The translations under genes were made by a program, and so were the position numbers. From NCBI GenBank assembly GCA_030581615.1, contig JAKTTT010000007.1, forward strand, positions 62,001 to 126,000: a stretch of 64,000 bases of DNA, written 5' to 3'. Below are positions 52,401 through 61,683 of the stretch, in pieces. The number at the start of each line of letters is the position of its first letter. Within the stretch, counting starts at the first letter, position 1. Below the pieces are notes generated by a model, which did no database searches, had not been told where the DNA came from, and was given only the letters and a program-made list of their open reading frames with translations. The stretch comes from Alloascoidea africana (taxonomy: Eukaryota; Ascomycota; Alloascoideomycetes; Alloascoideales; Alloascoideaceae).

Positions 52401-54489
52401 GGTGGAGTTTCGGCATGCTTTCAAATTTTTACAACTAATGAAAGAGACCGATCCTGAACAATTTCAAGCGCTTGTATCTAAATGGATTTTGGAAGAAGTG
52501 GAGCCTTCTTTAGGAATGGATTATGAACTTTATTTGACTGTGCTTTGTTTTGCAGTCGTGTTTGAGCTTGTTTCTTTGGATTCAATCGCAGAGGTTTTGC
52601 TCCATGGCAAAGAGATCAATCTGAAGATGCCTGGGTCTTCTTATAGAAGCAAAGTCATCATTGATCTTGTTGACACTTTAAAGAACAAGACTGGGCTAAA
52701 GGAGTCACCAAAAAGCTCCCCAGATTTGATTTCAATGACTACATTTGAAAAGCTTCAATTCAGATTTCACCAGCATCATTTCGAAACGAATTTTAAATCT
52801 CTTTTTTTGGAAAGTGTAGTGCAGCATATTTTGGACAGTTCTGGTATTTTGTCTGGTAGCATGAAGGTGGAGGGAGAAGAGGCAACAGCCATGTCCATTG
52901 ATACCATAACGCAAGATCCACAAGGGCAACTTGATGTAAGTTTTCAACACCATGTTTCCAACACGGAAAAGTCGATTGAGGAAATTGATTCCTTTTTGTT
53001 GCACATGATCATAACAGACGCTGAAGTGACAGTTACGGTTGTTGACAATATTCTCAGTACTGAAAACTATGGTGCTATTTCCAGTCTTTTAACAATTCTT
53101 AAAAGACTGTTGAAGTGTGATGGAAACACGGAGGAGGACGAAATGTCACAGATAATATCCAAGGTGAACGATTTCAACATGCCTTTGTGTCGGATATTGG
53201 TTCGTGTATTGCTCTCTACCGCTGGAAGAGGGACAGGAGCAGGCTCTGTTTCTAATGAAGCGTCCATGAGCATAAGTTCGGCTGGCGTGATAAACGAAGG
53301 CCAGTTCAATACAGAAGGTATAGAATGCAGTGAAACAAGTTTAACCAAATGGTTGATTTGTGGCCATGTTCACTCTGTGCCTGGAGTATTATTTGGAGAA
53401 TTATTAAGTGCTTTAAGCCCTGAACTAAAGACCAAATTACTTTGTCTATGTGAAGAGTTATTCATAAAGTCGCCACACTTGCCTAAAGTAATGCTCAAGG
53501 CTGGGGATAACAAGATATTTAATGCGACGAGTTATATTCTCCAGATTACACTGTCGGTGACTGATTCTGCAGACAAGGGGATCTCGGAACAGCTTGCCTA
53601 TCAATATTTGGCCCAGCTAGATACGCTTATAATGTGTTGTGAACGTCCATTACACCAACAACATGGTACCTTAACCAACGATGAGAACAGCAGTAACAAT
53701 GATTCTGACACTATAATGGTTGATAGTGGCGATAACGACTATGAAAATGTGCTTAGGAACGACATGCATGACGGGATAATGCTCTACATTCGAATCATCC
53801 TGATTCACAAGCACATATTTATCGAACTGAACGAGATGAACAGTTTTAGAGAACGTTTAATCGACGGATTAACCAGATTGTTGGAAACGAACTTTGTGAT
53901 CTCGTGCCCTGATATACAAGGGTTTCTATTCGATAGTCTCATGTCAATCCAACCCCAACTTTCTGGGCATGGTGGTGCTGATAGTAGTGGAAGCAGTGGC
54001 AACAACAACAGATCATGGGCCACGAATATGAAGGCAGCCATGATTGGGAGTAATTTGCCCTCATCAAGTGGCAGTTTTGCTTTTAAAGTGGGTCCCAATC
54101 GAGCATCTTCATCACTTTCATATTTTCAATTCCCAGGTGCATTTGGGAACAATGGCGGTGGTGGTGGTGGTGGTGTAACAAAACATGCCTCGTTGATATC
54201 GGGAGACCCCATTGGACCAATATCATGTCGTGGGTATTTTTCACTTGATGACGAGGCTATCATATGTTCTGGATTTGATACGTTTGTTGATCAAAGGCAT
54301 CAGGATAATTTGAGTGAAACTGTTCTTTCGGATCTTTCACTTTTCAACTTTGCAAATGATGAATATATGGAATTGCGAGCGAGACCCTTTGATTTTTTGG
54401 AAGATAGTAATCCAACCATGAGCATTAACGATGTTGCTTTAAATCTTCAATTGTTTGATACCAGCATCGAGAGAAAAAACCCTAGATAG
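49448..54489 (+). CDS. SRB8: Mediator kinase-module subunit Med12 (Srb8), 3 exons
   Basis: Part of the CDK8 kinase module of Mediator; Med12 activates the kinase through cyclin C. Exons: 49448-49709, 49788 (or 49794)-49894 and 49990-54489; about 1622 residues. Intron 1 has donor GTATGC and branch TTCTAAC; two acceptors 6 nt apart (ATGAG and CTAG) both keep the frame. Intron 2 (49895-49989) has GTAAGT and CAG. Exon 2 encodes the conserved ETYPDFFPWQHTKEEDIV and KHLQKGY. Exon 3 opens with NELISARNI and the Med12 domain YKPPPRVTLTDQKKEAWLRDLA, VPLRRLSRTIPHG and NKSIPIPRAIWFARCVGTNELR. The rest is long helical sequence; near the C-terminus are poly-Gly and Ser/Asn-rich runs (about 53960-54180). 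The first exon is disordered. Starts upstream of 49448 in this frame are TTG only. Confidence 0.93.
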
Positions 54490-54934
54490 TTTTTTCAATC
54501 AGTTTTTTTGTATCTCTCTTTTATTTTATCTAGTTATCTATCTATATTCATGTCATGTAGAAAAAAACAAAATTTGTACTTGTAATGTTTATATACTCAA
54601 ATGGCACGGTCTTGGAAATGACTGATTAGTGAAAACTTGTTCATCGTATTAGAAAGATGGTGAACCCCCTCCTTATATTTCTGCGTAACAGGGGCAGTTG
54701 TAGTAGTACATTATGCTATACGTAGAGTCGATAAAAAAAGGCTCTACATATGAAGGGTAACAAGATAAAGGAGATGGTTGCCAAAAAAAAAACTGAAATA
54801 AAATAAAATAAAACTAGAAAAAATGTAAAACAAAAGTACTCTTCATATCCAAATAATCACCTTAAATTTCCTCTTTTTTATTATTGTTTTTTTCTTTTTT
54901 CTTTTCTCTGTTCACCAACAACATTTTCTCTTGT
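54490..54934. other. convergent intergenic region MED12 / CDC50
   Basis: A/T-homopolymer-rich terminator region with AAATAAAATAAAATAAAA near 54796-54812. No gene. Confidence 0.6.
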
Positions 54935-56354
54935 CTATAAAATCTCTCGAGTACTATCATTTCCAAACGATAGATAAGCATGATCACCCAATTTTCTCGG
55001 ACTCACCAAATGCTTAATCAATAGAATAAGACCCAAAAGTGCACTGACAATGGCAACGATCAAGTAACAAATCCCCAGTGCCAAATTTCTACTTCCTATA
55101 AGAGTTTCCGTGGTTAATACAACGAATTTTTTACCCTTGTAAATAGAAACGGGATAATTAAGTTCAATATCCAATTCGTATTGACCACTGGCCATTGTTT
55201 CATTGTCATTTCTCAATGCAAGCTTTTCAAATGAGGGTAAACCCGAGGTTCTCATCCAATTTAAAAATGCCTCATCTTCGATAAGATCGGTCAAGTTTTG
55301 CTCTGAGTAACCATCGGGATATCGCTCAACCCAGTTTGGTGGAGGAACAATTTCATTGGCCTTGTAATTTGTCCTTTTCAACCTCGTTTTCCTATCAAAA
55401 GACCAAGCAATTCCTTTATTCGTCATGTAATACGTCACGTTGTTGGCAGAGTTTCCCGCTGGATTCAGCAATACCGGAGATGAAAAAGTATCGTTAAACA
55501 TTGAATTTGCAACTTTTCCACATGGGTAGTAAGGTTTACCCTCGGAATTGGTTCGTATCGGTTTACAATCCTCTGTCAATGAGGTACCTTTTATAGCATC
55601 TCCTCTAAGTTGTTTTCTATCGAAAGAAGTCACGTACTTGCGGTGATTCTGATAAAAATTTGTCATTCTGTAATATAGATATACGGGCGGGTTAATACTA
55701 TCAGGGAGGTCAAATTGAAGTTTACACGTTGAAACGTTTCTTCCCTTGGAATCCTCATCTGAGGAAAGCATCCAAACAGGAGAATTATCAACGCTGTTTT
55801 TGAAATGTGTCGAAACATATTTGGAAGGTATTTTTGTGAAATTCGAGGTTGCTTCTGATATACATTTTGAATAATTGATTGCAATTTCCTGAGGCTTCAT
55901 TCCAGCATATAGGAGTAGACCACCCAATGGGGCAAAAATGATTATCAAACAGAGAAATAGTGGTAATACTGATTTCGGAGTTAAAACGGGTCTAAAGAAT
56001 CAGTTAGTTTAAGCGGTTTTTCATATGGATGCGCATTTTTGATTTAAAACTCACTGCCATGATTTTAATCTCTGTTGTCTGAATGCGGTGTCTATGTGGC
56101 CAACGTTAGTGTATTGTTCTTTTTTTTTTTTGAAACGAACAAAACTAAAAGCTTTCAAAAGGTTTTCTCAGGATCACTTGTATTTATGATTATTCGTGTT
56201 CTTTTTCTTTGTGAACCATAAATCTAAATAGATCTCTTCATGGGCTTTGGGGCAATAAAGCCAATTGAATATGCTTACTTGGAGGTTTTCTCGACTTGTG
56301 TCCATTTGCATTTATCTTTTCCTCGCTGCCGCCTGAATGCCTACGTCGTAGCAT
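54935..56354 (-). CDS. CDC50: Cdc50/Lem3-family flippase subunit, 3 exons
   Basis: Non-catalytic partner of P4-ATPase lipid flippases, needed for their ER exit and activity. Exons: 56354-56279, 56091-56055 and 55991-54935; 389 residues. Intron 1 (56278-56092, 187 nt) has GTAAGC, CTAAC and TAG; intron 2 (56054-55992, 63 nt) has GTGAGT, CTAAC and TAG. Exon 2 is only 37 nt. The joined sequence KSRKPPNTAFRQQRLKSWQP then VLTPKSVLPLFLCLIIIFAP is the family N-terminus plus first membrane segment. The lumenal part has paired cysteines (STCKLQFDLP, EDCKPI, YPCGKVANSMFNDTF), several N-x-T/S sites and GIAWSFDRKTRLKRTNY. The second membrane segment is NLALGICYLIVAIVSALLGLIL. Whether it matches Cdc50, Lem3 or Crf1 specifically cannot be told. 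The in-frame ATG at 55948 alone would lose the first membrane segment. Confidence 0.94.
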
Positions 56355-56788
56355 TATTATTATTATTGTTGTTGTTCTTGTAGTTTACCGTATTGAACTG
56401 GATAACGGGCAGGACAATATGAGCCAGAAAGAGCCACTTTGTCTTTCTCACCAAATACTGGGAAAGACACAAGAGGGCTGTGGCGGATGGATTACGGGTG
56501 TACGGGTGTGATGTGATGTGATGAGGAAGGAGAAAGAGAAGGAGGAATAGATTTTCAAACTTTTAAATCGTAAACATGCAACAACATATACAAAATTAAA
56601 GAATACAGAGCAGACATTAGTAGCAATTGAGTCTTCGTTGGACTTTTTCTCAATCTTCTTTTGTTTTTCACCCATCGTTTCAAGCAAAATAAATAGAAAA
56701 AAACAAAAATCAGGAGGAGGTAAACGAATGAACAGGACAAGAAAAAAACAAATGAAAGAAAGAATTGCGTTTGATGGACTTTTCATCC
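56355..56788. other. intergenic: CDC50 promoter and FET3 3' flank
   Basis: 434 bp between tandem minus-strand genes. Short repeats only (GTGATGTGATGTGATG near 56507-56523). No gene. Confidence 0.55.
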
Positions 56789-58705
56789 TTACCGATTCAC
56801 TTCCTGTCGCTCCTCTTCATCTTCATCTTCATATTCCTCTCTATTTTCATCCATCAATGCGATTGCCTCTGGTTCAGGAATCTCCGAAAGCAAAAGCTCA
56901 TCGGGCTCAGCATCTGTCAAGCCGTACCAGCTGATTGCAGCAACGCCCAACAATCCAGCTATGGCCGAGAGTGCTATTGAAACATAACCTTTTAGAGTAA
57001 AGTGACCTGTAATAACGCCTGGTTGAACATTTTCTCCAGTCAAATCCAGAAAATCTTTGGAGTTCCCAGCCGCGTTACCAGCCAATGGGACGCCTGCTTC
57101 TTTACAAATCTTAAAGTAATCGTCGCTGAGATTCTGTTCTTCTTGGAGTTGTTCTGGAGCCTCAACCAAAGTCAGAACCAAGCCTTGTAGCACGTGCCAT
57201 TCAATATGACAATGGAAGAGCCAAACGCCCGGGTTATTTGCTCTAAAACGAAGCACAATGTGGCCCAAAGAGTTGACATAGACCGTGTCTCGGAGCACAG
57301 GGTACTGGGGGAAAGCTGTATGGTTATTGGGGTCAAACAGTATTGGGGGTTCACCGTCTTCTCTTCCCTCAGAACGGGCAATCATTTGGAAAATGTGGCC
57401 ATGCATGTGGAAAGGATGATTCCCGCCGTCCTTGTTATTCAAAACAAGGTCGATCACTTCGTTATGCTGGAGCACAAACGAGTTTGTGTTTGAGCCGTAG
57501 ATCAGAGCGTTGGAAGCAAGGTCGCCTGAGGTCATGACGGTGGTCAGAGTAGGGACTTTTGGTGGCATATAGGTGATGTTATTGAAAAAAGCATAGTTGA
57601 CACCATCGTCCAGATTGTCCATGGCCACCTCGACGGTGATTGTATAGTCAGGATCCGGAAGCAATTCCTCGCGGTTCAAAGGACGAAGGTAGAAATCATC
57701 CAGGAACTTGAAATTGGGCTCGTCCTCGTCATTGTCGATAGTGGGTGGATCTGGGAGGTCTGCAGCCTCGTCGTACACGACCCAGTTGGAGGAGGTGAAG
57801 ACCATGTCGTCGTAGATGATGTCCAACATGGTCGTGTCATAATGGGTCACCATGTTGAAATTCTTGGACGAGCTGGGCTTGGTTTTGAGAAGAAACGAGT
57901 AGCGCTGGCCCGTTGTGATATAGATCATGTTTGTTGTATTTTTTTCAACGGGCACGCCATCCACCTCGACAACGGTCAGCTCATGGTCGTCGATCCAAAA
58001 GTACTGGGAGACGAATCCTCCAACGTTGACGAGTCTGACGAGATAGGTTGTGTCGGGCTCGACTTTCCAGGAAACGTTTCTGGTCTCGTTAAACAGCAGA
58101 TTTTGCGGGATGGGTTCAGCGCCCGTTGGGTTGTAAATGCTGAGAAAACTTTTCTTCAATTCGGCCGACTCCTGGTGGTACCAGTCGGAGACGGTGAAGA
58201 CGACCTCTTGGTCGTAGTCGTCCTTGTAGGGCTCGTCCTCTTCGTCGTGGATGATGAAGACCCCTCTGAAGCCGTCGGGGTACTGGCCACCGGTGTGGGA
58301 ATGGTACCAGTAGGTGCCGGACTGCTGGACAACAAAGTCGTACGTGTAGGAGGATCCGGGCACGATGGGACACTGGCTGGCCCACTCGGGGCCGTCCATC
58401 TGCATCGATCCGTTCTGGAAGAGGCCGTGGAAATGGAGCGAGGTGTCCTGGTCGCCCAGGCCGTTGTGAAGATGGACGATGAGCCGGTCGCCCTTGTTGA
58501 CGGCGACCGTGGGCCACGGCCAAACTCCGTTGCATCCTACGACTCGCCGTTGCTTCACGCCGTCCGGGTTTGCCTGGACCCATGTCACGTTCCAGTCCAG
58601 TTCGTGGGTCTGGGGGGACGGGGATCGGGAGGAGAGAAGCGCAGATGCGACGCCAGGGTGCAACAGCACGGCCAGGACAAGAAACAAGAGACCCGTGTAT
58701 GCCAT
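56789..58705 (-). CDS. FET3: multicopper ferroxidase Fet3
   Basis: Plasma-membrane ferroxidase that oxidises Fe(II) and passes Fe(III) to Ftr1. 638 residues with N-terminal signal peptide (about 1-22), large extracellular part, one membrane segment (GYVSIALSAIAGLLGVAAIS, about 570-592) and an acidic cytosolic tail (EEYEDEDEEERQ). The four copper-ligand motifs are intact: SLHFHGLFQ, YWYHSHTGGQYPDG, GGNHPFHMHGH and LFHCHIEWHVLQGL; leucine occupies the axial type-1 position, as in Fet3. N-glycosylation sites are frequent (NVTW, NGSM, NETRNVS, NNTT-like). Single exon; GC-rich at its 5' half. TATA element at 58767-58774. It is divergent from UBC1 across about 960 bp. The long antisense frame (57842-58936) is a compositional shadow. 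Confidence 0.96.
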   Translation of the reverse strand: MAYTGLLFLVLAVLLHPGVASALLSSRSPSPQTHELDWNVTWVQANPDGVKQRRVVGCNGVWPWPTVAVNKGDRLIVHLHNGLGDQDTSLHFHGLFQNGSMQMDGPEWASQCPIVPGSSYTYDFVVQQSGTYWYHSHTGGQYPDGFRGVFIIHDEEDEPYKDDYDQEVVFTVSDWYHQESAELKKSFLSIYNPTGAEPIPQNLLFNETRNVSWKVEPDTTYLVRLVNVGGFVSQYFWIDDHELTVVEVDGVPVEKNTTNMIYITTGQRYSFLLKTKPSSSKNFNMVTHYDTTMLDIIYDDMVFTSSNWVVYDEAADLPDPPTIDNDEDEPNFKFLDDFYLRPLNREELLPDPDYTITVEVAMDNLDDGVNYAFFNNITYMPPKVPTLTTVMTSGDLASNALIYGSNTNSFVLQHNEVIDLVLNNKDGGNHPFHMHGHIFQMIARSEGREDGEPPILFDPNNHTAFPQYPVLRDTVYVNSLGHIVLRFRANNPGVWLFHCHIEWHVLQGLVLTLVEAPEQLQEEQNLSDDYFKICKEAGVPLAGNAAGNSKDFLDLTGENVQPGVITGHFTLKGYVSIALSAIAGLLGVAAISWYGLTDAEPDELLLSEIPEPEAIALMDENREEYEDEDEEERQEVNR

Positions 58706-58766
58706 GGAGGTGGTGGAGATGGAGATGGTGCTGGAGAGAAGCGGCTCGGAAAGGCGAACAGAGGTG

Positions 58767-58774
58767 TTTTATAT
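58767..58774 (-). promoter_or_regulatory. TATA box of FET3
   Basis: ATATAAAA on the minus strand, 62 nt before the FET3 start codon. A strong TATA element fits a highly inducible gene. Confidence 0.6.
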
Positions 58775-58799
58775 GATCGCAAGACCGGTCTTGGCAGAA

Positions 58800-58850
58800 A
58801 GCACGAGAAGAAGAGAAGAGAAGAGAAGAAGAGAAAGAGAGAGTTGGAGA
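58800..58850. repeat. GA-rich purine tract upstream of FET3
   Basis: About 50 nt of AGAAG/GAGAA units on the plus strand, 95-145 nt upstream of the FET3 ATG. Such homopurine tracts often exclude nucleosomes in yeast promoters. Confidence 0.7.
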
Positions 58851-58910
58851 GAAGAGCCTATCTTTTATATCGGAGCAGCCCCTTCTGGATCCAGCAGCCA
58901 CGAGCCAGAG

Positions 58911-58970
58911 TTCACGAACTAGAGCTCACGAGCTAGAGCTCACGAGTTAGAGTCCACTAGCCAGAGTCCA
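58911..58970. repeat. 14-bp tandem repeat upstream of FET3
   Basis: Three to four imperfect units of CTAGAGCTCACGAG, degenerating to CTAGCCAGAGTCCAC. Confidence 0.75.
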
Positions 58971-59083
58971 CCGCCAGGCTGCTCTTTCGTCTTTCGCTCG
59001 TCCAGAAGCGAAAACACGCCAGGTGCGCGATCTGTTTCGGTCAAGCACAGAGACTGATCCGAACGGGTCTGAGCTGGGCTGAA

Positions 59084-59115
59084 CAGAGCTGACGGAGCTG
59101 AGCTGAGCTGAGCTG
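59084..59115. repeat. GCTGA pentamer repeat
   Basis: About five GCTGA units (GAGCTGAGCTGAGCTGAGCT) in the FET3-UBC1 spacer. Confidence 0.8.
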
Positions 59116-59626
59116 GCAAGTGGAAAGCTCGCTCTCGATCGTCTTTCAATTCTCGTCTTTTGTCTCTCGTCTCTCGCCTGTTCGGCTTCCCGTGGAGGTC
59201 TTCGCAATGGTCAGCAGGGCCCGATTTTTCAAAACAGGGCCCAGCATCAGGGACATGCTCTCTCTTTTTATCTCTTAGTGCGACCGCCAGGGGCTTTTGA
59301 TCCGGGATCCTATCCCATTGCACAAGTGCTCGCTCCCTGCCAGTGTCTCCAGACTCCAGAATCCCAGTATCTCCCGGTGTCCTGGCCCTGGCGGCTTGAC
59401 GGTGCTCGGCTTTAGCGATGGGCGGGCGGGCGAGAGGTTATGAGCGCTGGCTGGTGCTCAGTCTCTCTTCTCTCTGTTTGGACTCGTTCAGCTCACTTCA
59501 GTCACAAACAGGCCTCCCTCCTGCCGATTAGCACACCACTGCCATCGCCCGCGAAGAACTCGCCCCTGAGACCAGACCAGTAATCTGAGCAGTTAAGCGT
59601 GTGATTGGCAAATTTCGACCTTCATC

Positions 59627-59640
59627 TATATATATTTATA
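59627..59640 (+). promoter_or_regulatory. TATA-like tract upstream of UBC1
   Basis: TATATATATTTATA ends about 28 nt before the UBC1 ATG. This is close for a TATA box, so it may instead be AT-rich leader. Confidence 0.3.
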
Positions 59641-59668
59641 CTCCCATAAACAATCGGAACGGACACAA

Positions 59669-60692
59669 ATGTCAAGAACAAAAAGAATTCTCAAAGAGCT
59701 GGAGGATGTCACCAATGATCCGGCCTCCGGTGTGACTCTTTCCACCCTGGATGGCTCCGGTGACATTTCCCATCTAAAGGGAACCTTCCTGGGTCCTCCC
59801 AGTACTCCTTATGAAGGTGGCAAGTTTATCGTGGACATTATCATCCCTGTATGTTAATACTCAATTAGAAAGGAGTCACAAGCTGCTCACAAGCTTACAG
59901 GCTTACAGGCCCACAAGCCCTAACCTGTCTTGACTCAGTTTTGATGGGAAATGAAATTACTAACCGTTTAACCAATTAATAGAAAGACTGTACGTTTGCT
60001 TACTCTGGTCTTGGCCTTTTTTCCCCTTTTTTGCCTACCTGATAGCAAAACACTAACATGTTATGATATCAGATCCGTTTAAACCTCCAATTATGAAATT
60101 CGATACAAAGATCTACCATCCAAATATCTCATCGCAAACAGGTGCTATTTGCCTCGACATGTAAGTTTTCGAATTCAACTCTTCTTCCCTTTTGATCAAT
60201 CTACTAACTTTTTGAAAAAATAAAAATAAAAACATTTTACAATAATTCCAGTCTAAAAGATGCTTGGACTCCTATCTTAACCCTTAAATCATCTTTGATT
60301 TCTTTACAATCGCTATTGCAAACCCCGGAACCAAATGATCCACAAGATGCTGAGGTGGCCAAACATTACCTGAGTGATAAAAAAGGTTTTGATAATACTG
60401 CCGCGTTTTGGACAAAGGCCTATGCTGGTGCGAAAGATGATGATGGTAAGTAAAATTTCTTCTCTATCTGATCTTTTTTTTAATTTTGTAACCAACACTA
60501 ACTATAACACTAACACTAACAATCACAGATGGAACGTATGGCGCTGATCCAAAACTGGTTCGGAGTTTTGTGACGATGGGCTTTTCAAAACAAAAAGTGG
60601 TCGATGTACTACGCCGTCTCGGAATTAAAACTGTTTCTGGTCCTCAAGCCAGTGATTTGGAAAACAAAATTCTAGAAGAATTGTTGAAATGA
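59669..60692 (+). CDS. UBC1: ubiquitin-conjugating enzyme Ubc1, 5 exons including a 7-nt microexon
   Basis: E2 enzyme with a C-terminal UBA domain (E2-25K type), used by the APC and ER-associated degradation. Exons: 59669-59848, 59983-59989, 60073-60160, 60252-60445 and 60529-60692; 210 residues (S. cerevisiae 215). Exon 2 is just AAAGACT. It completes the conserved stretch [20 protein letters not shown]; without it three residues including the invariant Tyr are missing and the frame is broken. Introns are 134, 83, 91 and 83 nt, donors GTATGT, GTACGT, GTAAGT and GTAAGT, with CTAAC branch sites. The catalytic cysteine is in the [15 protein letters not shown] motif, followed by [19 protein letters not shown]. 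The UBA domain ([25 protein letters not shown]) ends the protein. It converges on BRE5. Confidence 0.96.
59983..59989 (+). other. UBC1: 7-nt microexon of UBC1
   Basis: Flanked by an acceptor (CTAAC, then TTAATAG) and a donor GTACGT. The seven bases encode Lys-Asp and the first base of Tyr, joined to AT of the next exon. Confidence 0.85.
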
Positions 60693-60743
60693 ATTTCCCT
60701 CCCTTATCCATCATTCATGGTTTAAATATATAAAAAATATATA

Positions 60744-60777
60744 TTTACATTTACATTTACATTTACATTTACATTTT
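60744..60777. repeat. TTTACA hexamer microsatellite
   Basis: Five TTTACA units about 52 nt downstream of the UBC1 stop. It resembles the TTTGTA repeat placed just after the LYS9 stop. Confidence 0.9.
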
Positions 60778-60956
60778 TACAAAAGACCTGAAACTGAACA
60801 CACTCTCTTGCTAGTCTTGATGATTTAGAAACAAAAAACTATTCTCAGATTTGTGTTCAACAACAATTTGCGAAAAAAGTCTCAAGTGAGCAGTTCAGAA
60901 TATCATTATTTGTTTTGTTTTCTAACTAATGCACAATTTTTACAAAAAAATCTCAT

Positions 60957-61002
60957 ACTCTCTCTCTCTTTTTCTCTCTCTCCTTCTCCTTCTCCTTCTC
61001 CA
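60957..61002. repeat. pyrimidine-rich simple repeat
   Basis: CT dinucleotides followed by TTCTCC hexamers in the UBC1-BRE5 spacer. Confidence 0.85.
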
Positions 61003-61683
61003 TCTCTTCTTTCCTCAACTACAAATTGTCATCATCTAACCTCCAACAGGTGGTGGTGATTTGCCAAATATCCCACAAAAAGTAGTAGTCAAAAAAATAA
61101 TAAAAAAGATCAAACAAAAAACAAAAAACAAAAAAACAAAACAAAATAAAGCAAAACAAAAAAAAAAGTATCTATATATATAGTAAGCAATATGGAGAAA
61201 AGATAAAAGATAAAGTAAATTAAAAGAGCAATTTGCAATGATGTTTACTTTATTTCTCTTCCCAATTCTTGAAAGAAAAAAAAAAAAAGAAAGATGGGCT
61301 CAAGTTATACCCCTTTTCTAGGTATTGCTTTTTGCTTTTGCCTTCTTTTTCTTTTTCTTTTTCTTTTGTTCGGAAATAAAAAAAATGTGGTACTTTTAGC
61401 TGGAATTCAACTATTTGCTCTTTTTTTCATCTGATTTTGATTTTTCTTTTTTTTTTCTCCCGCTTTCACTTTTGCTGTAATTTTTTTTTGTTGTTGTTCA
61501 CTTTTGGTTGCGCTAAACATTCAATAACTCGTTTTTTTTTTTTTTTCTTTCTTTCTTTAAATTTCTTAAAAAAATCTTCTTTTTCTTCTTTTTGGCCTCG
61601 ATCAATATGCACACGTTCCCAAAAAAACGTACTCGCTTTCTTTTGCTTCTTCTTGTAATCTTCCTCTCACACTAGTTCTGCCC

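Larger units (their letters stand above)
58706..59668. other. divergent promoter region FET3 / UBC1
   Basis: 963 bp, GC-richer than average, with several short tandem repeats listed separately. No gene seen. Confidence 0.55.
60693..61683. other. convergent intergenic region UBC1 / BRE5, homopolymer-rich
   Basis: About 990 bp with extreme A and T runs on the plus strand (A-rich 61075-61170, T-rich 61340-61600), a TTTACA hexamer repeat and a CTCTCT/TTCTCC pyrimidine tract. No gene; both 3' ends must be processed here. Confidence 0.6.

Noticed and set aside
57842-58936. 364-codon plus-strand frame antisense to FET3
   Set aside because: It lies opposite a highly conserved multicopper oxidase; composition (Val/Gly/Asp rich) is that expected from the reverse of a GC-rich gene, and no motif is present.
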